Shown here: positions 46,177 to 56,707 of the stretch, in pieces
Numbering within the stretch: the stretch's first letter is position 1
How the letters are laid out: every line of letters starts with the position of its first letter
Source of the DNA: Patiria miniata
Taxonomy: Eukaryota > Echinodermata > Asteroidea > Valvatida > Asterinidae
Direction: 5' to 3'
Assembly (NCBI RefSeq): GCF_015706575.1
Contig: NW_024037052.1
Location: 2,046,001 to 2,110,000 of the forward strand
Length of the DNA: 64,000 bases
Position numbers and translations under genes: made by a program
Notes under the pieces: model-generated
The model's input: only the letters and a program-made list of their open reading frames with translations
Databases searched by the model: none
Told to the model about the DNA's origin: nothing

Positions 46177-47690
46177 CATTTGTGGTGGGGTGGGGGAGGG
46201 CATAAAGGATCAATGGTCCTGATTCTATTGGGAACCTCACTTTCTCCAACTGGTGTCCGCACTTATTTTGTGTTTTATTACAATTTCATCTGCCTAAATG
46301 TCATGTGCAATTTGACTTCTCGTAATTTTATTTTATGAAAGTATTTTGAACCTCGGTCTTTTTATGAATGTATTTCAAACCACCTTTTTTGTGTTATCCT
46401 CACCAATGCTTTGGATATACAATGTAATGTCTGTCTGTGGAAGTATGTTTTAATTTCATTTATGTTTTAATTTCATGTATTGAAACCATTGTACTTTTTG
46501 AATGTAGATGACCACAATGGAACTAAGCTGCGTTTAGCTTTTTGTGTGTTATACCTCGACAATGCCTCGGATACACATTGTATTTCTGTGGGAAGATATT
46601 CGTTGAGATTGTCAAATAAAAACAAACAATTCTTGTCAACGCGACTAATCAGAAAGATTAAGTAACGGGAGTTTTCAGTCTTCCGATCACTTCACAACCC
46701 GAATTTGATAGACAGCAAACAGTTCCGTGAATATCGATCGATAGTATTACTTATACAAACCGTCGCAAACTGTAGCATGGTCCTGTAAAGCGCGCGATAC
46801 AAGAAAGATTTCAAACTGACATAGAGGGTTGTTCATCCAACGATTTGTTTATAGTGCACAGATATTGACAGTAGTGGTCAGTAACATTTTGGAATAAATA
46901 TGCACAATTTTATTCGAATTATTAACAAATGTCACAAGTCATAAGTGTCAGCCTTATGTGATTTCTAATTTAGAGATGGGAGCACAAAAGCGTTTAAACT
47001 CGATTATCTCCAAAAGTTTTTTTTTTTGCGTGCCTCGGCTGCTAACGTCTTTTCTCTTGGCACACGAAATTGTTCAATTTCAATTAACCAGGCCTGCAAA
47101 GATAAAGCAATGGAATCCGACAAACAAATAGATTATTGTTGCTTTCAAAGTATCGAAGAAAGCATAAAGTGATGTGTAAACACGACAAAGAAAAGGTACG
47201 GGATGAAGTACCTAATTGTTAGTAGATTTGTGCGCTATAAGACTCCGGTATTATTATTAAGACGGTCCGCCGCGAAACATTAGGCCTATGTCATGGTAAC
47301 ACCATAGGTCATGGGACGTCATCATAAAGGTGTATAATTTAAAGTCCTATATTTAGAGAACTACAAGTCCGACCGGGTTGTGACTCGGTATGAAAGTAAA
47401 TAAGGGCGTGTTATTGGCAAGAAATGGAGTTGATTTCATAATGACATTACCATGGGTCATGTGACGCCATCTTAAATTCCCATAAAAAACTACGAGACTT
47501 CATGGAACTTTGGTCATACATGAAATTGATATTTTACCGGACTGCACAGACATAGAGTTATGAATAATCGTTATGTTGTAAAGCCCTATGTTCTGTTCAT
47601 TGAACAATCATAGACCCGACAGTGGTTTATTTTAAAATTCTTTGCTGCCTCCAACCATATGTCATGTTTGACTCTTTTTCTTTTCTTCAG
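46177..47690. other. unassigned sequence upstream of the FReD cluster
   Basis: This should hold the promoter and any 5' untranslated exon of the first FReD gene, but I cannot point to a TATA box or start site. At 47290-47560 there are GTCATGGTAACACC/GACGTCAT and TCATGTGACGCCATC words resembling the other CRE-type repeats. Confidence 0.3.
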
Positions 47691-47772
47691 ATGTTTAACT
47701 TGAGAAGTGGCCATCAAGCCATGGCATCGGGCTGGAATTTAAATGCATTGCTGACAACACTAATTGCTATAG
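47691..47772 (+). CDS. FReD unit 1, exon 1: signal peptide
   Basis: The exon follows a good acceptor (TCTTTTTCTTTTCTTCAG) and begins ATG at 47691. It encodes MFNLRSGHQAMASGWNLNAL and then LTTLIAI plus one base, ending before GTACGT, a good donor (phase 1). Joined to exon 2 it gives the hydrophobic stretch LLTTLIAIGVVSSVSA, whose VSA end is a plausible signal-peptidase site near residue 34. An in-frame ATG at residue 11 could also start. The frame is open upstream of the acceptor, so a start 23 codons earlier, at 47622, is possible but would need the intron to be untrue. The assignment rests on splice sites, phase and hydrophobicity, not on homology. Confidence 0.5.
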
Positions 47773-47848
47773 GTACGTTACTAATTATCAAGTTCGTTCA
47801 GTTGCAACGTTATATTTATACGGCTCTCTTGTATTCAATTAATAAGTA

Positions 47849-48195
47849 GAGTGGCGTCGCCTCATGGTCTGCAGCATCAAACTCAAAATCTGTGGTTAAT
47901 TGTTCAATCAGATTGTTGGTTCGAGTCCATCCTGGGCTTGCGGTGCGTGTGTCCTTGGGCAGGATATTTTGTCCTCACTTCTTGTTTTTCCATTGGTAAA
48001 TGGGTATAACTGTGAGCCTGGGCAGCATTTTTTGTGGTTAATTTTTGGCTGCTTTGCACCTAAATGGAAGCGTTGTGTTGTATACTACCCAGGGAGCTGA
48101 GACGGTTGTTTTATGAGCCCAACGAGCAGGGGTAATAATTATGTTAAGCGCTTTGAGAGTCCATCTGGTACGATTGCCCTATAACAACATATTAT
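47849..48195 (+). mobile_element. tRNA-derived SINE in FReD intron 1
   Basis: GTGGCGTCGCCTCATGGTCT contains an A-box-like segment and GGTTCGAGTCC at 47918-47928 is a B box. The body ends with AAGCGCTTTGAGAGTCCATC, then GGTACGATTGCCCTATAACA and a short ATT-rich tail, as in CR1/L2-tailed SINEs of marine invertebrates. Not a functional tRNA gene. Confidence 0.75.
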
Positions 48196-48482
48196 TTCAC
48201 TTTACGTTGTGAAGTGCGAAGTTTGAAAATACGTCTACCACTGAATCTATCCAGGCATTTAAGATCTCTAAGGTTTAAAAGATCCCTTCATTTTGGAAAA
48301 TATTTATCTTTTTCGTCATTCGGCACAGCTGGATTTTTCTGAAAAGATTTTTTTCTTTTCATCTTGCAATTTCGTTGCAATTTGGTCAACAGATTCCTTG
48401 CATCAGGCTTAGGTGCACCTTGCTCCATTTTTCTCTCTTCCTGCCCTGTGGTTTCACACGATATGTTTTAACTCGCTTGCAT

Positions 48483-48534
48483 GCTTGTTTGTTTGTTTGT
48501 TTGTTTGTTTGTTTGTTTGTTTGTTTGTTTGTTT
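48483..48534. repeat. (GTTT)n microsatellite
   Basis: About twelve GTTT units lie just upstream of the exon 2 acceptor (48549) and may act as its T-rich tract. The open frame running through it (CLFVCLFVC) is an artefact. Confidence 0.9.
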
Positions 48535-48549
48535 CACTGAATAATACAG

Positions 48550-48971
48550 TGGTCAGTTCAGTCTCGGCCCGAGTCTGTACTCTGATGATTGACCTAGACT
48601 CACGCGGTTGCGGCCAGCGCATGGGGAGATATGTCCTGCCACCGGGGGATCCTTGCACCTGTACAGGTGTCAGACAGGGCGGTCATTACCACCGCTACGC
48701 ACCTGAGATGCAGGGACAGGATCCACCGGTGTATATAGACATGCTGCCGGAGGTGACTGCTGACGTCATCGGCCGTTGGTTCAAATGCACTACGGGCAAA
48801 GTGGAGGAGACGACGCACGGAATTCGAATCACCTCTGAGCCGACTGAGCCGCAAGCAGATTGTCAAGAGATCTTGGATGCCGGTCAGACATCTAGCGGTG
48901 TGTACACCATCCTGCACGCAGGACAGAATATGCAGGTCTACTGCCGCATGGAGTCGGGGAAAGGATACATA
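48550..48971 (+). CDS. FReD unit 1, exon 2: Cys-rich N-terminal region plus FReD start (A1)
   Basis: The exon starts after AATACAG (48549), or 12 bases later after GTTCAG (48561); both keep phase 1. It ends before GTGAGT at 48972 in phase 0. Residues 35-130 of the predicted protein form a region I do not recognise, with Cys at 37, 48, 63, 65 and 107 (CGQRMGRY, PPGDPCTCTG, RWFKCTTG). Residue 131 begins the fibrinogen-related domain: DCQEILDAG, SSGVYTI and VYC (Cys132 and Cys159, the conserved first disulfide), ending GKGYI where most family members have GWT. In units 2 and 3 the equivalent A exon stands alone, so this fused exon is peculiar to unit 1. Expected product: a secreted lectin-like recognition protein, by family. 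Confidence 0.8.
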
Positions 48972-49073
48972 GTGAGTGAAACCCCTTATTTTCTCAAAAT
49001 CATGCTGCATTTTACAAGTAAAACATGGTAGGGGTTTACTTTCAGAATAGCTCATAGAGGTATCTGAAGTGAA

Positions 49074-49415
49074 AACAGTGACGGCGCTACGGGGGGGGGG
49101 AGGGCATTTACCCCTCCCCCCCCCTAATTGTCTTTCTTACCCCCCCCCCCCCCGAACAAATCAAACAAAAGAGAAAAAAGGAAAATATGGAAGTAAAAGT
49201 AATCGAAAAGAAGAATGTCGAGGTCAACATTTTAATGTGTATTTAATTTATAATTAAGACTTCAACCCCTCGGCAATGGCCCTAAAACGTTATATGCACA
49301 TAAATATGTATATGAATGGTTTAGAACAGCGCGCCAAAGCGCAATATGATGTCAGTATGAAAAAAATGTGCCCCTCACTTTCCCGCCCCCCCCCCCCCCC
49401 CCTCAAAAAAAGATA
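49074..49415. other. G/C-run-rich insertion in unit 1 intron
   Basis: CAGTGACGGCGCTACGGGGG at 49078 and several C-runs (49137-49153, 49385-49402) look like parts of a hAT-type MITE, but I could not find a clean second end. Units 2 and 3 lack this DNA at the same intron position. Confidence 0.35.
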
Positions 49416-50470
49416 GAGATTCGCGTTTGTCGAGTTACAGACGCAGAGGGATCGGGAGGCAACAGTTTTGAATATTTTTGATATAATAGAATCACAAAAT
49501 TTACTCTTTCCAGTACAATCATTTTATTATTTTGTTTTGGGAAAAAATGCATCTTTTGGTAATGATAAATTTCAATATACAGGGTGTTCGAAAACAACCG
49601 AACCCTCTTAGCGCCCTCTTTTTTTTATACAGCTTTAGTACATCGCAAATATCGATACATATTTGAGAGTACAGTTCATTAGCTTTCAACAACGAAAAAG
49701 TCGTTTTCAATCGGGTAGATAATTATTTATTGAGTTATGGCAAATTAAAACAGTTCAATTGTCCACGGTCTTAATTGTCATTTATCGGGAATGTAATGGT
49801 TTTGGGGTAAGGGTAGTTTTGCTTTCTTTATTTGTTTAATATTTCTTTCTTTTTTTGGTTCTTTTTTATTTTTTATTTTTTTTTTTGGCAATAAAGGTCG
49901 TTCCTCCTTTTGGAAGAAATGGTAGTACTGAAAAGGAATGTTTGTTTTAATTCTTAGATGTTTACTGTGCTGCTCTGTCTCTGCCCTCTACTTGGTAGCC
50001 TCTTTCACGGTGCACGGTTCGGCGCTTGTTCGTTTTGTGATATCAGTCGCCGTGGACAAAATGAAAAAGCAGCACTTGTTTTAAATTGGCCATAACTCAA
50101 TAAACATTTACCTGATTGGAAAAACGTTTTCGTTGTTGAAAATGAATCTATGCCCTTCAAATATGAATCGATATTTGCGATGTAGTTTTAGAAGCTGTGA
50201 AAAAGAAGACGTTTTGAGAGTTCGGGGGTGGGGGTGGGGGACGACACCCTTTATTTCCGGTTTGATGACGTAATCAGTTAGAAAGTGCAAAATGAATTCT
50301 GATTTAGGTCAAAGATGCTACATGTTCATCATGAAGTGAAAAGAACTTTTGAACATTTGGAAATATAATGGATGTTAAGTGTATGTATTAATAAAACCAA
50401 ACTTACGGTTTGATGACATCACAACATTTGGAAGCCCAAAGTCAACATTGTACCGATATCATCAAATTGC
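49416..50470. mobile_element. diverged relative of the 39186-43117 foldback, in unit 1 intron
   Basis: GAGATTCGCGTTTGTCGAGT followed by ACAGACGCAGAGGGATCGGG matches the inner right arm near 41660. After the MITE at 49578-50251 it continues with CCGGTTTGATGACGTAATCA and later lines resembling 41885-42020. It ends where intron sequence shared with units 2 and 3 begins (CAAATTGCCTCTGTTTAAA at about 50463). One arm only. Confidence 0.6.
49578..50251. mobile_element. mariner-like MITE nested in the foldback relative
   Basis: TACAGGGTGTTCG at the left faces CGACACCCT at the right, with TA beside each end. Subterminal arms of ~170 bp pair (ATCGCAAATATCGATACATA with TATGAATCGATATTTGCGAT; TTATTGAGTTATGGC with GCCATAACTCAATAA). 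It interrupts the relative of the 39-43 kb foldback. Confidence 0.75.
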
Positions 50471-51686
50471 CTCTGTTTAAAAGTAGCATTTAATCATCAA
50501 AATGACCTTGGTGCGAATTCGAGTAGGTAACTTTGAACTATGTCAATACGCAGTTCACAGAAATTGCATCTTATTCCATTTTGTTTTTGTTGATTTAAAA
50601 AAAAGGAAAAGGGCAATTCCATCGTTATATACGGCCGAAGCGTTAAGAGCCTAAAATCAATTTGAAGCAAGAAAAAGAAAAATATTTGCAGAGAAAGGAA
50701 ATTCTAGTTGTTTGGTACAAATCTGGCTTAGGCCTTTATGTACAACATGACATGGTTAATGTAATGTTAGTTGAATTAATTAATGAGATATAAGCAGAGA
50801 GTTTTGTTTTCTCAGTATATACGCGTTAATAAAAGTCTGTGAAGTTTCATGCAAGAATTTAATGAACTCACTATGTTGAGGTAGATATAGGTGCACTCTA
50901 TAAAAACACCAGTAACATCTTACAAAAAGGAGCTTGGATGTTATGGAAACATCATTTTTTTTTATACGTACGTTACATTATATCGTTACGGACGTTACGT
51001 GTCTAAAATCAACTGCAAACACGTGATAAAAAAAAAACTGGATCATGCTATTCTAAGTTATGGGCGATAATTTCTTAAATTTTGAACCTTTCTCTCCTTA
51101 AAAACAAAAACGCAGAATAACACTTGCATTTTGCATGTGAAAACAAGATGCCAAAAGTACCTAAAACCTATAAATTTCAGCCCACAAACCACATTTTTGA
51201 CCAAAACAAATACATTTCACCAAATTGTTTCTCACTGGCGTCAGTGAGTGGCACACCACTCAAATATAAGGCCTTGTTGCCCCCTTTCATTTGATATCAC
51301 ATTTGAGGTTGCGATGCTTGTTGTTCTGAAGATTTCATAAATTTTCCATTTTGTTAGCTGTTTCACTTTGCGTGCATTTGTCCCAAAACCAAATGCCGCC
51401 CTCTATAGGTAATGCACCTGAGCAGATAGTGATTACGTCTGTTGTGTTATGGATTATCAAAGATAATTATCGCATTTTGGTTTATAACACTGGTTTGTGT
51501 ACATGTATTAGGTGTTTAAGAACCAACGAGGCTACCCTGTTAAAATGAAAATACAAATAAATAAATACAACGTTTTTATCGGTTTTATACAGAACCTCTG
51601 TTCCCAACTCGGTATTCTGGGTAACTTTGTAACATACTCAACATCTCATTACACGTTCGCCAAATTTCCATGTATACTCTTCACAG

Positions 51687-51939
51687 GTGTTTCAGAAGCG
51701 GTTTAATGGGTCGGTGAACTTCACTCGCAACTGGGCCGATTACCAGGACGGATTTGGCGAACTCTCGGGAGAGTTCTGGCTCGGGAACGAGAAAGTCCGT
51801 CAACTAACTTCGGAAGGTCAATGGGTACTTGAGATCGAGGCGGTGTATGATGATCAATTCAAATCAAATGATATGACGTACCGGTGGCCATTCCGCGTAG
51901 AGGGCGACAGCTATAAATTGGTGGTGGAAGGATTCACTA
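51687..51939 (+). CDS. FReD unit 1, exon B1
   Basis: The exon follows CTCTTCACAG and ends before GTAAGA at 51940, phase 0 in and phase 1 out. It encodes the central FReD strand set, predicted residues 169-252: VFQKRFNGSVNFTRNWADYQ, then [20 protein letters not shown] and TSEGQWVLEIEAVYDD, closely following the family consensus ([26 protein letters not shown]). It is near-identical to B2 and less similar to B3. The open frame continues 19 codons past the donor, but those residues do not match the family. Confidence 0.9.
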
Positions 51940-52156
51940 GTAAGATCCATTTTTCTTATCAAGAAACGTACTCATTCAACTTCCGAATAATAACATGAAA
52001 AAGGAACAAAATATGGATTTGTTAGCATTTGACCAAAACCATTGGTGTAAGTAATAAGAGCAGGCTTGGGGTCACCTGCCACCCCCCGCCCCACCCCCAG
52101 ACCTGTGACCGCCCCCGCCCCCCCCCCCCCCACTCACACACACACACACACCCATA

Positions 52157-52799
52157 CTTGTTTCACATGACTAGTGTGGACTTTCCATTGCTTTCGTGTA
52201 GTTAAGAAAAACCAGTGAAAAAACTCATTTTTCTGAAACTGTGAAAACTCTTTCAACCCAATTTTTTTTCTATGATTCCCTTTAGTGTTTCTCTTCATTC
52301 TGCTACGGATAAACCTAACCCAAAAATGCCTCTAAACCTGTTTTCCAGAAATGGGGAAACACTGTGTGGACGTGGGCAAGTCCACACAACGTCGGTGCTA
52401 CCTACATTATGTGGACGTCTTTTGTTCGGAAGTCCACACTGCGTATGTAAGACAAGCTCACCCACCCACCCACCCACACTTGTTTCACATGACTAGTGTG
52501 GACTTTCCATTGCTTTCGTGTAGTTAAGAAAAACCAGTGAAAAACTCATTTTTCTCAAACTGTGAAAACTCTTTCAACCCAATTTTTTTTCTATGATTCC
52601 CTTTAGTGTTTCTCTTCATTCTGCTACAGATAAACCTAACCCAAAAATGCCTCTAACCTGTTTTCCAGAAATGGGGAAACACTGTGTGGACGTGGGCAAG
52701 TCCACACAACGTCGGTGCTACCTACATTATGTGGACGTCTTTTGTTCGGAAGTCCACACTGCGTATGTAAGACAAGCTCACCCACCCACCCACCCACAC
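52157..52799. repeat. tandem duplication of a ~321 bp MITE-like unit in intron B1-C1
   Basis: The unit from TTGTTTCACATGACTAGTGT occurs at 52157 and 52479 with very few differences, each ending in (CACCC)n. Within a unit, AGTGTGGACTTTCC and GGAAGTCCACACT form inverted ends. The intron of unit 2 lacks the whole block while matching on both sides. The frames it carries (MIPFSVSLHSATDKPNPKMP) are repeat by-products. Confidence 0.85.
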
Positions 52800-53215
52800 A
52801 CCACCCACACCCACCCACACACACATCCCTACCCCGATCCGCACAGAATTTGAGGAAGGCAACAACGCACTGAGTGCCCCTCCAGAAAATGAGGTCCCCT
52901 GCAAATTGGAACCCATTATGTTTGATGGCCGCATATCCTTTGATACCGAAAATTCCACATAACAATTGAGTACCAAAAACAAAAAAATCCTATCTAATCG
53001 TGGTGTGTTACCTGAAATATATATTCTTGGTCTACTCATACCAGTTGCTTTCGAAATGCCGATTAATTGCACATTCATTTTGAGATTGAATTTACTGTCC
53101 AAGGAGTACATGTATTACGGTAGAATAAGGAATCATTCCTCTAATCTCGATATTTTATATTTCCGGGCTCACTTGCATTAACGTAAAGTATTTCGCCCTT
53201 TTTGATTAGTTACAG

Positions 53216-53517
53216 ATGGTTTGTCTTTCCCCTCAATCGAGACCCCTCACGCGTTTTCGACGTATGATAGAGACAACGACGATTCCGCCGAAATCAACTG
53301 TGCTGAGGTCGAGAAAGGAGGGTGGTGGTTTGGCCAATGTAAATCTCCGCAGGATTCTTGGGTCAATCTGAATGGAGAATATTCCCTTCTGGATCACCCA
53401 GACAATGCAGATCGGGAATACCGCGGAATGAAATGGGATGTTCCAGGGAACGTCATAGTAGTGCGGAGCAGTCAAATGGAGCTATGCCGTTTCACTCCAC
53501 GTGGTAATGCACAGTAA
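53216..53517 (+). CDS. FReD unit 1, exon C1 (last exon)
   Basis: The exon follows TTAGTTACAG; two bases complete the split codon, then GLSFPSIETPHAFSTYDRDN gives the calcium-site signature region (DRDND), followed by NCAEVEKGGWWFGQC (predicted Cys281 and Cys294, the second conserved disulfide), NLNGEYSLLD, GMKWDVPGN and the stop at 53515-53517. The A1-B1-C1 domain totals 222 residues, the normal FReD length. The insert SPQDSWV between WWFGQC and NLNGEY is longer than usual. Confidence 0.9.
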
Positions 53518-53556
53518 CAACATTTCATTGAAATTATTGCACTTGATTTTCGCACA

Positions 53557-53562
53557 AATAAA
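53557..53562 (+). promoter_or_regulatory. AATAAA polyadenylation signal, unit 1
   Basis: AATAAA lies 40 bases after the C1 stop in the phrase CGCACAAATAAAGC, and the same phrase is kept after C2. It indicates that a transcript ends here and that unit 1 can form a complete gene. Confidence 0.7.
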
Positions 53563-54529
53563 GCAAACAAAATGATAAACATCAGGATTTGAGCCTTGAC
53601 AATTAAGTATGAATTTCAAAGCACATTACATAAAAAAGGGGAAATGAAAGGGGCCTAAAAATATCTTCAGTTTTGCTATGATGAGACAAAACATGTTTGC
53701 TTAAATTTTGTATCTTCATTTTTTTTTAAACTAAACACGATTGAAACAAATATAAGGCACCTATAGAATCGGGCACTTTTTTTCTAAAAAAAAAAATCTT
53801 TGATTCAATAGAGCGTAAAAGTTCACACCTGGTGGCGCGCTTCCGGAACCCTTGAATAACATAATTAACGCGCAGAATTCTAAAATTTGCATTTTTTTGG
53901 GTACAGTGATTTCTTACGAATACCACAGTCGAAGAAGACCTTTGTAAAATAGTTACTATTGTGCCAAAAAGTGACCTCTCACTTTTGAAAATCTAAAATA
54001 CATGTGGACTAGTGGAACTCAGGGGACTCGTACAAATTTATAAACAATTTTCGGCGGTCATATGGGTAAAAACTGAAAGTTAAATAGGAGACTAAAATAT
54101 CTTTTAGGATATACATTTTAAATTAATAAACGAAAAGGACTCATTAGCAATTACAATCGTTTTATCCAAGTGATTTCTTCTTCTATTTTTTTCGTGAGCA
54201 ATACCAAGATATAATTCGAACATGAATGTTTCTTGGGGTGATTATACGGTTAGAAATCATTCTGTTCAAAAATTATAGCAAGAAAAAGGGCAACCTATAT
54301 AAAATGCCTATAGGCGGGCCGCGCGAGGGTTCCGGAAGCTCGCCCCGTGACCTTTTGCTTTCAGGCTCTATACTTGGAGAATTAGCCCTACCCATCCACT
54401 GGGACCTCGAAGCCAAGTTCACTTTCAGCTAGAAAAGAAATATGTTCCGAAGGCTGATTTGGGGAAGTCTTGGTCGCTTCATTAAGAATATATTTTTTTA
54501 CCAGGAACTATTTCCACCTTTTTTTTCAG
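53563..54529. other. spacer between units 1 and 2
   Basis: This is homologous to 56708-57958 between units 2 and 3. I searched for an N-terminal or signal exon for unit 2 and found none with a good donor in phase 1. ATGTTCCGAAGGCTGATTTG at 54442 opens a frame running into exon A2 without a splice, but the unit 3 equivalent is out of frame, so it is probably intron or untranslated. Confidence 0.45.
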
Positions 54530-54651
54530 ATTGTCAAGACTTGCATTCTTTTGGTATCAAGGGCAGCGGCATCTACACCATTTATCCGTGGAAAGACACG
54601 AGAAGAATGAAGGTTTACTGCGATATGGATACAGAACCCAATGGCTGGATC
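54530..54651 (+). CDS. FReD unit 2, exon A2
   Basis: The exon follows CTTTTTTTTCAG and starts with two bases that, after a G from a phase 1 donor, make Asp: DCQDLHSFGIKGSGIYTIYP, then MKVYCDMDTEPNGWI, ending before GTAAGT in phase 0. GWI and CDMDT fit the family better than the A1 version. No partner N-terminal exon was found nearby; the signal exon at 47691 has the correct phase to join it. Confidence 0.87.
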
Positions 54652-55194
54652 GTAAGTTTGATTTGTATTTGCTCAAATTGCCTCTGTTTAAAGTAGCATT
54701 TAATCATCAAAATGACCCTGGTGTGAATTCGAGTAGGTAACTGTGAGCTATGTCAATACACAGTTCAAATAAACTGCATTTCATTCCATTGGTTTTTGTT
54801 TATTACAAAAAAAATGGAAAAGGCCAATTCCATCGTTCGAGACTAAAAACCAATTTGAAACAACAAAGTAAAAACTTGTAATGAAATTTTTTTATATTTG
54901 GTACAAATCTAGCTTTGGCCTTAACTCATGACATGGTTAACTTAGGGTTAGCTGAATTAATTAATTTTTAATTAAACTACCGTTACGGATGTTATGCATT
55001 GATAAAAGCCTGTGAAGTTTCTTGCAAGAATTTTATGAACTCACTATGTTGAGGTAGATATAGATTGACTCTTTGGAAACACCAGTAGCATTTTACAAAA
55101 AGGAACTACATGTATGATGTTATGGAAACATCATACTTTTGTTGTTACGGACGTTAAATTATAACGTTACGGTCGTTACTTTTTGTTAGTGTGA

Positions 55195-55430
55195 CGGCGC
55201 TTCAGTTTAAACCACGCCCACTGCACATAAAGTAGCATTGTACGTTCTGCGCGATGTGGCGCAGAACGCAGGAATTGTGTTTAAAACCAGACGGTGTTTT
55301 ATCCGGCAGTTTAAAACCACCTGCACGTGACTGGTTCTTGACCAATAGCAATGGGTAAACTGTCTCAAGTATTGATGAAATACAAATACCATGACAACGC
55401 GAACTGAACCGATGCATTTTTTTTTTATCA
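55195..55430. other. unit 2-specific intron segment
   Basis: The segment from CAGTTTAAACC to the T-run near 55425 is absent from units 1 and 3, and replaces ~550 bp present in unit 1. It contains the hairpin ACGTTCTGCGC...GCGCAGAACG and a repeated CAGTTTAAA word. Origin unknown. Confidence 0.45.
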
Positions 55431-55534
55431 GTTTAAACAGAAACTCCGTGCCAACTCGTTATTGGTGTCTGAGTAACTTTATAGCATAATTATCTCATTA
55501 CACAATTCACTTACTTTCCATACACTCTTTACAG

Positions 55535-55790
55535 GTGTTTCAGAAGCGGTTTGATGGGTCGGTGAATTTCACTCGCAACTGGACCAAGTACCAGGACGGA
55601 TTTGGCGAACTCTCGGGAGAGTTCTGGCTTGGAAACGAGAAAGTCCGTCAACTAACTTCGAAAGGTCAATGGGTACTTGAGATCGAGGCGGTGTATGATG
55701 ATCAATTGAAATCAAATAAGAATATGACGTACCGGTGGCCATTCCGCGTAAAGGGCGACAGTTATAAATTGGTGGTAGAAGGATTTACTG
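55535..55790 (+). CDS. FReD unit 2, exon B2 with shifted donor
   Basis: The exon follows CTCTTTACAG and encodes [40 protein letters not shown] and so on, with one extra codon (KSNKNM for KSNDM) compared with B1. At the B1 donor position (ACTA|GTAAGA) unit 2 reads ACTGTTAAGA: the GT there is TT, and a new GT lies one base earlier. Splicing at the new GT (end 55789) would leave phase 0 and throw exon C2 out of frame; ending at 55790 keeps phase but has no GT. Unit 2 may therefore be a pseudogene, use an unseen donor, or end in the 24-codon read-through. The given end is the homologous position. Confidence 0.8.
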
Positions 55791-56356
55791 TTAAGATGCA
55801 TTTTAACCATAGGGGCGTATTCAACTTCCGAATAATAACATGGAAACGGAACAAAATGTAATTTTTTTTAGCATTTGACCAAAACCAGTTGGGTAGCTAA
55901 GAGCGGGCTTGGGGTCACCTGCCAACCTGCCATCCCCCTCCCTACGCCCCTTCCCTGAGACCTGTGACCGCCCCCACAACCCCCTACCCCTCTGCACAGA
56001 ATTTGAGGAAGGCAACAACGCACTAAATGCCCCTCCCCCCAGAAAATGAGGTCCCCTGCAAATTGGAACCCATTATGTTTGATGGCCTCATATCCTTTCA
56101 TACCAACAATTCTACATTACAATAGAGTACCAAAAACAAAAACAAAATCCTATCTAATCGTCGTGTTTTACCTAAAAGATATATTCTTAGTCTACTCATA
56201 CCAGTTGCTTTCGAATTCCTGATTTATTGCACGTTCATTTGAGATTGAATTTACTGTCCAAGGAATATTACGATAGAAGAAGGAAGCATTCCCCTGTTTT
56301 CCAGACTCACTTGCATTAACATAATAAAGTATTTCGCTCTTTTTGATTTGTTATAG

Positions 56357-56676
56357 ATGGTTGGCCTTTCCTTTCCATCGACACCCCTCACGCGTTTTCG
56401 ACGTATGATAAAGACAACGACGATTCCGCCGGAATCAACTGTGCTGAGGTCGAGGGAGGAGGATGGTGGTTTGGCCAGTGTGAATCTCCGCAGGATTCTT
56501 GGAGCAATCTGAATGGAGAATATTCCCTTCTGGATCACCCAGACAATGCAGATCTGGAATACCGCGGAATGAAATGGGATGTTCCAGGGAACGTCATAGT
56601 AGTGCGGAGCAGTCAAATGAAGCTACGCCGTTTCACTCCACGTGGTAATTCACAGTATATAACAACATTTCATTGA
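56357..56676 (+). CDS. FReD unit 2, exon C2 (last exon)
   Basis: The exon follows TTTGTTATAG with two phase-completing bases and encodes GWPFLSIDTPHAFSTYDKDN, NCAEVEGGGWWFGQC, NLNGEYSLLD and GMKWDVPGN. A small TATA insertion removes the stop used in C1, so the tail extends six residues to TGA at 56674-56676. The late Cys of C1 (ELCRFTP) is Arg here (KLRRFTP). The frame is fully open for about 106 codons, arguing against long-standing decay despite the B2 donor problem. Confidence 0.85.
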
Positions 56677-56701
56677 AATTATTGCACTTGATTTTCGCAC
56701 A

Positions 56702-56707
56702 AATAAA
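56702..56707 (+). promoter_or_regulatory. AATAAA polyadenylation signal, unit 2
   Basis: AATAAA follows the C2 stop by 26 bases and is conserved in sequence context with the unit 1 signal. Confidence 0.65.

Noticed and set aside
47849..47930. tRNA gene in the FReD intron
   Set aside because: A B box is present but the sequence continues into a SINE body and tail without a closing stem.
48375..48549. In-frame upstream extension of exon 2
   Set aside because: It runs through the (GTTT)n microsatellite (CLFVCLFVC); two acceptors in the right phase at 48549 and 48561 give a sensible start.
52272..53111. Open frames in the duplicated intron unit
   Set aside because: The same peptide appears in both tandem copies and lies in an intron; CACCC runs create the Pro/Thr/His tails.
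54442..54529. ATG-started extension into exon A2 (MFRRLIWGSLGRF)
   Set aside because: The homologous stretch before A3 is out of frame and a good acceptor directly precedes both A exons, so it is intron or untranslated.
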